From Styela clava (taxonomy: Eukaryota; Chordata; Ascidiacea; Stolidobranchia; Styelidae), in assembly GCF_964204865.1 (NCBI RefSeq), contig NC_135258.1, forward strand, positions 2,719,001 through 2,783,000: a DNA stretch of 64,000 bases, read 5' to 3'. Positions 55,691 through 64,000 of this stretch are shown here, in pieces (position 1 is the first letter of the stretch; every line of letters begins with the position of its first letter). The position numbers and the translations under genes are program-made. A model generated the notes under the pieces. That model searched no databases. It had not been told where the DNA came from and saw only the letters and a program-made list of their open reading frames with translations.

Positions 55691-56320
55691 TCAGTCCCTA
55701 ATTCTCCTGACATACTTTTGAGTTACATAATTTCTTAGTGCTTATTGTTAGGTTAGAACCTTCTTAGAATGTTGGTGTCACGTATGCTCATTATATAGTG
55801 TCACGGTTGGTATGATACGTTAGTATAATAAGTTGTTGTTTGTCAATAATAAAATCTAATACATATGAAAATAAAATCGTAACCTATGTTGGTAAGAATC
55901 ATCAAATTGTTCTATAATGTTAGATTCATAGCAAACCTTTGACATCGAAAATTCTGCCAAGTTGTTGTGTTGGTCCAACCCGAAAAATGGTGAAAGTCTT
56001 ATTTATAAAATTCCCTAAAGTATGACAAAAATGGTAAGTCGAAAACAAGTCCCCAAACTTACAGAGTTTCACAAAACTGTGCAGTATCTAATTCTTCTGG
56101 AATACTTTTGCATCACATAATTTCTTATTGCTTATAGTCAGATCAGGATCTTCTTGGGATGTTGGTGTCCTATATGCTGGCTATATACTAGCGTGGTTAA
56201 TATCTTATCGTTAGTGTGAAAGGTCTATGTGTTTAAAGTTAGAACAAAAAGCAATGTATATGCATGAAAAAAAAAACTGTAGCGGAAGTTGAAAACAAGC
56301 GTTCCATTGTTCCACACTTG
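55690..56320. repeat. Duplication copy 2 plus a partial third copy
   Basis: 55847-56320 is the partner of 51926-52770. 55725-55800 (ACATAATTTCTTAGTGCTTA, AATGTTGGTGTCACG) repeats the segment at about 56113-56175, so part of the unit is present a third time, directly upstream. Confidence 0.65.
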
Positions 56321-56865
56321 GATAAATGGTTGCATTGTATAACTCAACTGTAACAGTGTTTTTGTGTTGTCATAAAGGATCATCTGTGATTTCACAACTG
56401 AATTCTTTTGTTTATGTTCTAATGATCCTTATGTGTGTGGATGATATATTTGTTTTGTCAGGAAACTATTTTAACAGACAAAAGAAAAATCAGAACTTTA
56501 ACTGCTTTTTGATTGATTTTTCAGCTCTAAATAATCTTTTGCATCGTGAATTGAACATGTGGTCTAGCTTTGTATCTATGGTAGAATGAAAGATTGGTTT
56601 GAGCAGGCCTCTACAAACTGGGGGCCCGTTACTCCAGGTGTGTCACAAAAGATCCTAATGAGGTTGCGGTGAAATCTTTTTCGACACTAACTTACAAAAT
56701 AAAACATCGATCGAATTTGAAAGATTCGGAACAATTACCAGGATCAAACAGGAACAAGATTCGATTTTTTGTGCGAATATTCGCAAGCGGTAAATTTCAT
56801 TCTATTTTTTTTATCACTGAATTATAAAATTTTACTTTATTTTTAGGGTCATAAAAAAATTGTGA

Positions 56866-57000
56866 ACCACTCTCGGGCGGCTAGGAGTCCAGCAATCCTC
56901 CCGCACATAATTGACCTGCTGACGCGAGCAGAGTAATCAGCAATAAAAGGGCATTCTGGTCCAAACCCTTAGCACAATACATCGCGCGTTTAGATTAAAA
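56866..57000 (-). mobile_element. Diverged SINE head, second subfamily
   Basis: CGGCTAGGAGTCCAGCAATCC, CGCACATAATTGACCTGCTG, GACGCGAGCAGAGTAATC and CCCTTAGCACAATACATCGCG are the antisense head of a SINE related to, but distinct from, the main family. A sister copy sits at 63880-64000. Confidence 0.65.
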
Positions 57001-57402
57001 AGTGTTCGTCGGTTGCAATCTATACGCGGAAGCATTTGAATAATAACCTATGATGTCATACTATCATACACATTACCCTCTATGACAAAATACTATGTAT
57101 ATACTAATTTAGATACAATTATTTATTGGCCACATATGGTTCATTGATAAGCTTGCATATTACACAAAAATGACATTGAAATTACAAACATGTTGACAGT
57201 GTGGAATTTGAAAGTTGCGGCAGAAATACGTAATTTATTTTTGCCCGGGCTTGCATTTAGGTCGTTGTAGTACGAAGTTTAGCGAATGTAGCTCTCAATG
57301 AAAAGAGTTTTGGAAGGAGAATTACATGCAACCTCTGGGGAGAAGAAGAGTTATTTTAGAATTATATTCACAAATTTTGCGATTGCAATAAATCAATCTG
57401 CA

Positions 57403-60400
57403 ATGGAAGCTTTCAAGCTGCTGTTCATGTGCATTGGATTTGCCACGACAGGTGAATTATTTATATTGATAATTTGTTGCCGGAATGTGACTGAGCGTCG
57501 AGTGCTTTTTACGCTGTTTTATATCACACCAAAAGCAATTCGGAGAGAATGCCCTCTCCCATTTTAACAAAACCAAAATTTGAAAGAATTCCTAAATGTT
57601 CATGTCTAAAGTGGAAGGAAATTTAGGTTGAAATATCGAAACAAAAATTTTTTTTTGTTACACAATGTTATCCAGGATCGGACCCAAATTTCCTCTTTTC
57701 AATTTCCTCGAAATTAAAGTCTGATATTTAAATATCTGTGAGCCGAGTCTTATTTTCAAATTGCTCGAAGAGGGAGTAGTATTTTTGATTTCTTCGGGGT
57801 TGAGATGTTTGTAGATTTTATCAATCCCTTGATATGGTTCATGAGAAACTCGATCAGTTTGATTTTCTGATGTATTGGGCCGTCGGAAATTCTTTGTAGG
57901 ATGCATGTACGCAAAATACTTAATGTTAAAATATATTTTTCTATCTCCTTAAAACAGTCAGCTGAAAGTATTTTATTTTCGCATTTCCAGTCGACATTAC
58001 TGTGAAAGTTCAATTCAGGGGCAATGCAGTTATGACGTCATACCAATATGAGGAAACGACCACGGTGAGTAATAACGACTTATTTTGGTGATCATTAACC
58101 CTTCTTATAGCTGACTCAACTTTACTGTTTTATTTTCAGGCAAAGAATGAGACAGGTGAGTTACGGGTTAACCCACTGCGGTATTCTTTGTTATAAAGTA
58201 AATTTAGAGACTGTAATAGCTTTGTGATTTGAGGAATCTAAAACCTTTTAGATGAATTATGCAAACAGAACAGACAGTGTAACAAATATTCAATTTGTAA
58301 GCTTTTAAACTATCGCGTTCCAAATCCGGCCCCTTGGGTACTTCAATTTGGCTGACCGCTTCCCTAAAATTAAATATTTCAAACAAGGGTACAATTGTAC
58401 GTGGGTGCAGATGTACACGGGTGCCAAAGTATGTGGGTGCAAATATACGCGGGTGCAAAAGTACTTGGGTGCAAATGTGCGGGGATGCAAATGTACGCGA
58501 GTGCAAACTGGGTGCAAAGATAATGGAACCGAATATACAGAAAATGGCTCACATGCCGATGAAGATGATCAGTCAAAGATATAACACATTTTCATAAATT
58601 ACAAATAGTTTTATCACTAATAACAAAATATCTACCACTCCCCAAATTTGGAAACACCCCTCCTAAAATAAGAAGGTGGGGAGCATAATGCTCCTGATGC
58701 TGCCACAACTAAACTAAAACCAAATTGTAATGTTTGTAAATGGATTTATCAAGATGACCGTTAAATTTATTTGGAAACGAAGCCTATTGTTTTTTAATTT
58801 TGCTTTCATAACACTGTAATATTGTCAATGAAATGTAAATTTTACCGTAAAGCTTTGAATCTTATTTTTTTCACATAAATCGATTGTGCGCATTATACGC
58901 CGACGCGCCTAATGTATGAATCAGATGGCGTTTTTGCTTTGTTGCCTACACCCAAAATCAGTATCGATACTATGGTGTTTTGAACAAACCGCTGTTTACG
59001 TTTTTTTGTTCAATGGGCTTTGTACGGTTAATCGATACTCATTGAAAACCATCTCGTCTTATATCCCAGTGCGCCTTATGTGGGAATAAAACCCAAATAT
59101 AAGCAATTTATTGTCGGTGCGTCTTATGCTCCGTAAAATACAGTACTCAGCGGTAAAGTTGAAGTTGAAAAACACCGCAATGTTTGTTTTGCTCAGAATT
59201 GAGAGAGAAATTGTCTGAAAAGCTGGAAAACGCATTACTGAAGAAACAGATCGATGAAGTTACCATAACAACTAAAGTTTCCCATGGCAACGAGGTTCAT
59301 TCAACCCAAGTCACCGAGTTTAACGTAATAACTTCAAATGAACTAGATGGCACGACTTTCGTTACCACTACTAATAGTGATAACATCACTAAAGCCGTTA
59401 CGTCATCTAGCTTCCAAACAGGAAAAGATCGTGACGTCACAACAACGACTGTGATCGAAAACGTGTTTACAACTCAATCAATCACTTCCATTGCTTCCAC
59501 TAAATCGTTCCATGAGTCGACTACAGTCACAGGTTTGATATTTTATTTACTCTGAGAGAGAGGAAAGCTTAGACGATTGTATAAAGGAATCGCGAGTTAG
59601 CCGGTCTATGTCAAACACGGGTGTTTGTTGTTTACACATTTCTCGCTTTTATGTCCACCATCTCTCCTACGTAATGTCAAACCAGAAAGATTCCGAATTT
59701 TTCAAAATTCAGCATCACCTTATGTCTTGAATAAGGTATTAGAACTTTGGGTGTCGCTGCTCGATAACCAGTTTTGGTTCCTTGCAACCTCCCCTGCCCA
59801 GTAAAACTGAAAATATTTTACTGTTTGGAAAAAATTGTTTGAAGTAGAGACATATAAATTAAAGAAAAAATAGTTATAGGTAACTGACTCATTTTTTTTA
59901 GAATGTGGCGTGGTTTACAAATCAAAATGTTTTCGAGCAATCGTTTATGACACATGGAACGTCACATTGAGCGCCGCTGAATCTATTTGTGAGAATAAAC
60001 TGGCTAACATTTATGACGTTACACACTACAACATGCTTCGAGATTATTTACTACCAATGATCCCTGATAGGCTACCATGGATTGGTGTTCGTACGGGAAT
60101 TACTTACGAAGTACGACGAGCCTTGGTCATGTTAATAATGCAGCCTTACTGGTATTAATATATTTTATTGTATTTCAGGCAACTGGTATTTTCCAAAATG
60201 ACTGAGAATGATAAAGGATGTCATTATTTTAAATGTCGTCATTAGTTAGACGTCAAGCACACTTATTCGTTAATCCACACTGCAGCAAATATCACGATTG
60301 GTATTGCTATATATCTGAAAACACATATTTTATTTAACAGAACAGTGGACTGTATGCAACGACGGGCGAAGCTGTAAATCTGCCAACTGAGGTTTGGTAT

Positions 60401-60532
60401 CCGTCTTCCGCTGAATCGTTTACAACTGTTGTTGTTTATGTCACTCGAAACACGGAGAACAATTCTCAAGAGATTTTTAATATTCCTCCTTCCTATGCAT
60501 ATCCCGGAGCCATCTGTGAAAATGAATTATAA
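57403..60532 (+). CDS. Secreted C-type-lectin-like domain protein, six exons
   Basis: Exons 57403-57451, 57991-58064, 58140-58155, 59197-59532, 59902-60110 and 60341-60532. All introns are GT-AG and all junction phases agree, giving 876 nt (291 residues). Exon 1 encodes a signal peptide (MEAFKLLFMCIGFATT). Exon 2 gives a short beta-rich segment. Exon 3 is a 16-nt microexon (AKNET). Exon 4 is a helix followed by a Thr/Ser-rich stretch (VTTTTVIEN, TNSDNITKAVTSSS). Exons 5-6 are a C-type-lectin-like domain: CGVVYKSKCFRA, a helix ending ICENKLANI, WIGVRTG, then VWYPSS and YPGAICENEL at the end. The WxWxDG core is degenerate and I see no clear EPN or QPD calcium site, so sugar binding is doubtful. 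Likely extracellular; role unknown. AATAAA at 60676. Confidence 0.85.
58140..58155 (+). other. 16-nt microexon of the lectin-like gene
   Basis: Acceptor TTTTATTTTCAG before it and donor GTGAGT after it. Skipping it would shift the frame (16 is not a multiple of 3) and break the downstream lectin domain, so it must be included to make the full protein. Confidence 0.75.
58403..58520 (+). repeat. Minisatellite of 16-18 bp units in intron 3
   Basis: About seven imperfect units of the form GGGTGCAAATGTACGC. Because the unit is short and open, ORFs occur on both strands; these are not genes. Confidence 0.8.
58840..59155. mobile_element. Possible MITE in intron 3
   Basis: Left TACCGTAAAGCTTTG and right CCGTAAAATACAGTA are roughly inverted. 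Internal phrases CATTATACGCCGACGCGCC and GTGCGTCTTATGCTCC resemble each other in inverted sense. A weak call from its ends and composition. Confidence 0.4.
59735..59850 (+). mobile_element. LINE 3'-end fragment in intron 4
   Basis: TATTAGAACTTTGGGTGTCGC...GCTCGATAACCAGTTTTGG and TTTACTGTTTGGAAAAAA match 1590-1720, the 3' end of the LINE at the left edge of the window. This is a short 5'-truncated insertion of the usual LINE type. Confidence 0.75.
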
Positions 60533-60675
60533 TTCTGTTTATTGAATGATTGATAAACAAAAAACTATGAAAATGAATTTAAAAGTGATTTATGTAACCT
60601 AATTTACATTTCAACAATTTCCAGGACACGTAGTTGAACAAGCATTGAATCTTGCCGACTTTTCTTGTTTATTTT

Positions 60676-60681
60676 AATAAA
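60676..60681 (+). terminator. Polyadenylation signal of the lectin-like gene
   Basis: Canonical AATAAA 144 bases after the stop codon, followed by T-rich sequence. It is the first good signal downstream of the CDS. Confidence 0.55.
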
Positions 60682-60699
60682 ACTGTATTTTGTTAGTTA

Positions 60700-62010
60700 G
60701 ATTTCTACCGCACAAACTGTTTTTTATTTTATTCCTTATTTCTTGAATAAATTTTTATTTTAACCCAATTTGTTCTTGAGGGAATGATGAATAATCTAAA
60801 AATGTTGGCGATTCCGTTTATTCATTATATATGTTTCATGTTCAAGACATTTCAAAAAATAATAAAAATCGGTTGATATCTCATATATAATGGCTCAGTA
60901 TCAGTAATCTCGAAATATTTGATAAAAGTTCAAAAATAATATTAATAAGACAACAGGCAAACTTCTTTTGAAAGCCTAATAACATTAATCCTTTTTTATA
61001 ATCTATGAGTAAATTTTGATTTAATATATAACTAATGAAAGTCAGCATTTCCAAAAAAATAATTAGATCATCGACTTTATTGGAAACTAGCTAAACTCCG
61101 GCTATACAACTTAGTAACGATTGTCGTTTTAAGCAAATTAGATTCATTGAACAAAACTTGGAATTCAAATTACGAAATAATTAAATATTGCTGGATAAAC
61201 ATTTTTGACCGTGATATGTTTATATTATTACTTTATTATTTCTCAGTATTTATTTTTTATCTCTTTTTAATATGTTTTTCAATATGAATCGCATCCACTT
61301 GATCTTTGTAGTGACGTAAACATCGTTTCTTAACTTGTGGGATAATTCATTTGTTATTGTTGACGACGTAATTTGACATAATTGAAAGTGTGCTTGTACA
61401 CACTTTATTACGAAACAATTGAGAGAGTGTTCGAAAACGACAGTTTGCTCAGACATGTCTCGCTTAGTCATGGGTAGTTTCGGGTTATATAGCGTTTTAT
61501 TTTGTAGACAGTGGCGCTCGTTTCTTTGTAAATAAGTTAAATTGGTTGAACTTTTTTTCCTGACATTTGGTTTGTTGCGCGCGATTGTATAATGTTTATT
61601 AAGGTTTCTCCATATAGGCCTAGTTTAATGATATTTCTATGAGCATTGGATTGTCTTTGTGATTATTTTTACATCTATAGTTCAATTAATTGATTTCATT
61701 GACGAATAGCAGACGAATTCGGTATGTTATAATTTGTAACTCTTTTTAATTTGAAGACTGCAAGGTATTTAATAATAATTTGGTCCTGCTAATTAACTAC
61801 ATTTGATAACTGTGTCATACTGTTGTAAAGTTGCATAATTTGTGTTTGAAGTATATATTCATGTGACTTACTGTACAGTGTAAAATTTCTTGTGTTCATG
61901 AATTTGAATAGGCTCCTATAAGGCTGAATTAATTAGGATTATTTATTTATTGCAAGTATTTTGTGTTGATTTGTTTTATGTCGTATTAGGACAAAATTGA
62001 AAGACCTGGT
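60700..62010. other. Non-coding stretch
   Basis: AT-rich, no gene. The ORF at 61250-61471 is short, with no recognisable domain. Confidence 0.45.
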
Positions 62011-62014
62011 TATT

Positions 62015-62810
62015 ACTTATCAATCTTAAGATCGGTAAGTATATTGATAGGTATTTGTCTGTATGTATGTCTGTATGTATGTCTGTCTGTCTGTGTGTCT
62101 GTTAGATGCACGCGATATCTCACGAAGGCGTGGTTGAATCTGCTCCAAATTTTGCATGTGCATTCATCATATTTCGGACCAGAAGCCTATTGATTTTGGA
62201 TGAATTATGTCGTATAATTAGCGAGTTATTAATTAATTAGTGATGAAGAGATCTGGATTTTCACAAATCGAGAGATTTTCGAGACGCGCTGAATGTGTGT
62301 GTGCGTATCAGATGCGCAAGTTTTCACGCTAGTGAGTCAGAGCGAAGGATACACGCCGCGAGATCGTATCTCGTTACTTATAATTACTCCTTAAAGTTTA
62401 AGCAATCTCCATATCCCTAAATCAGGTTCGGGGTTGCAGAATTCCTCACCAAAATATCGCTAGGCTGTGTTTGAATAGCCGTCGCAACCTGGGTTAGCGC
62501 CGTTGTATTTGACACGAACTACAGGATTGGTAAATACAGAAATAGGCTATTGGCTGGAAACTAATCGAAACAATCCAGTTCGGATTTGCAGAATTCTTCA
62601 TAAAAGTATTTCCTCGAGTAGTATTTCGATGACATGGGGAGTTGGCTTTTGTTTCCTAAATTTCTGATATTGGCTGAAAACTAATCAAAACAATCCAGTT
62701 CGGGTTTGCAGAATTTTTCGAATCGAAACCGCAGTTTCTGTTTTGGGGGATCCCCTAACTTTCGATCGATAAGCCTTCGGTCTCTCACCGATATTCTCGT
62801 TGAACTGTTA
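62015..62810 (+). mobile_element. Dispersed repeat, long copy, with (TGTC/TGTA)n
   Basis: Starts near TTACTTATCAATC...GATCGGTAAGTA, has a TGTC/TGTA microsatellite (62057-62102), GATGCACGCGATATCTC, ATGTCGTATAATTAGCG, and ends ATCCCCTAACTTTCGATCGATAAG...ACCGATATTCTCGTTGAAC. It is the longer relative of 52295-52662. Two internal segments near 62550 and 62660 are repeated (GGCTGGAAACTAATCGAAAC and GGCTGAAAACTAATCAAAAC). Class unknown. Confidence 0.65.
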
Positions 62811-63870
62811 TTAAATTCTAGTGAGAAGTCGGTGTCGTCCAGGTCACAAATTACAACTACTACACCTTAAAACCACCTTCAGTAACATCTGCACAGATGA
62901 TATCTGGTTGAGATATTTTTCCGGAGTTTTCACATCTTTTCCAACAAGTTCGAGATCCCATATTGTTGATGTTTTTAGACCCCATATCTTCATATAACAA
63001 TTGCTATGTCCATATATTTGTATAGAGGTAATTCTCCCAGATGGAATGACCATATAAATTGACGTCGTTTTTGCTTTGAAATTGTTTACAACTAAAGAGA
63101 TGATTCCCGAAAGTGGGTCTGAGTTTTCAATTTTTCGATCGCAGTCTTCTGTTTGCTTCGAAATAATTAGGTTTTATTTCTATTCGGAGACCCCTCTCAG
63201 ATGTCAAAATAGGCAAGTAATTTACATTTTTTTAACTTTAACTGTCGACTGTCGAAAAACAGCCCAACGGGCAGGCAAATTTAATTTTATTTCATTCCTT
63301 TTTGTGTTTGAATTATTGTGATTCACGTTTGATTTGCGCTAGTATTTTATTTGTTAGATGTGTTTTCAATTATTAATATGTTTGGACAAAATTATTTTTC
63401 ACGAACTGGACTGGAAAAAGGAAATATGTTAATAATAATTTGAATTTTATTGAAATATTATTTTTACTTTGTGTGAATAAAATTATCTTACAAAACATTA
63501 TCGGTGTATTTTGGAACCTCTCACAAAATATCAAGTCGGGTGTAAGTCGACACTCGAGTATTTTTGGTGCAACTTGACGTTTTTTGCACGCTTCAGCCAG
63601 CATTTTTTGATGTTTTTTGACGGAAGTCTCCGCATTTTATCCCGAATAAGAAAAGTTCTTATATAGGAATCTACTTTCATGTTGTTACTTTAGGGGAAAA
63701 AGAAGGAAAATTTTAATCTGAACAATATTGAGTTTGGAATCATCTGGCCAACTAGAATTATGTGATTAAACATTGAAGAACCATTGGAAATTAGTCTATG
63801 GAATTTCTGTGGCGCCCCGTTTGCCTTGGTGTCCTAACCATGTGTTTTTATTTTGCTAAATGATTAGTCC
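62811..63870. other. Non-coding stretch
   Basis: Short ORFs only (62844-63053, 63076-63321, 63373-63603), none with a recognisable family or splice structure that I can defend. Confidence 0.4.
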
Positions 63871-63879
63871 AGCACTTTG

Positions 63880-64000
63880 AACCAATCTCGGACGGCGAGG
63901 AGTCCAGCAATTCTCCCGCAAATAATTGAACCTGCTGACGCGAGCAGGGGAATCAACAATGAAAGGGCATTCAAGACCAAACGCTTAGCACGATACATCG
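63880..64000 (-). mobile_element. Diverged SINE head at the right edge
   Basis: GGACGGCGAGGAGTCCAGCAA, GAACCTGCTGACGCGAGCAG and CGCTTAGCACGATACATCG match the copy at 56866-57000; it continues past the window. Confidence 0.65.

Noticed and set aside
58204-58597. ORFs on both strands rich in His-Pro or Gly-Cys repeats
   Set aside because: Produced by the 16-18 bp minisatellite in the lectin-gene intron.

Overview
The window looks like AT-rich genomic DNA of an invertebrate animal. The signs are multi-exon genes with GT-AG introns, a local BTB-Kelch gene cluster, a secreted C-type-lectin-like gene, and dense DNA transposons with tRNA-derived SINEs. A tunicate would fit (a large Kelch-like family, secreted lectin-domain proteins, P/THAP and hAT elements), but that is inference; no species-diagnostic gene is present. 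There are no bacterial-style operons, no CRISPR array and no rRNA. The only tRNA-like sequences are SINE heads.

Layout. 1-1742: 3' part of a LINE. 1822-2207: short hAT element with exact 8-bp target duplications. 3200-5314: non-coding block, SINE and decayed Kelch copy K1, duplicated at 35.8-37.8 kb. 5343-7965: complete but dead hAT element with exact target duplications. 8130-11690: broken Ty3/gypsy-type element. 11.9-16.3 kb: Kelch fragment K6 cut by a second hAT element carrying A-rich inverted-repeat elements. 16.3-18.4 kb: decayed intron-containing hAT transposase. 19391-20514: hAT MITE with a SINE inside. 21.2-31.6 kb: region with two sets of inverted repeats, holding a P-element/THAP9-type transposase gene on the minus strand (26768-31053). 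Its 15 exons join in frame with all catalytic motifs. 32170-33831: the one intact BTB-Kelch gene (K2). 34.4-46.1 kb: SINEs, MITEs and three damaged Kelch copies (K3, K4, K5). 46208-50971: a 4.8-kb fold-back element of inverted satellite-like arrays, inserted in the K5 5' flank. 51-57 kb: nested MITEs, a diverged duplication and SINEs. 57403-60532: a six-exon secreted C-type-lectin-like gene with a 16-nt microexon. 60.5-64 kb: non-coding, with one large dispersed repeat and a SINE head at the edge.

How it fits together. Two host loci can be supported. One is the intronless BTB-Kelch family, a Cullin-3 adaptor type: one good copy of six, the others lost through a SINE insertion, nonsense mutations, 5' truncation or transposon insertion. 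The other is the secreted lectin-domain gene. The P/THAP transposase may be a live transposon or a recruited gene. Because the Kelch copies are paralogous, they serve as internal empty-site controls, so several insertions can be dated relative to one another from this sequence alone.
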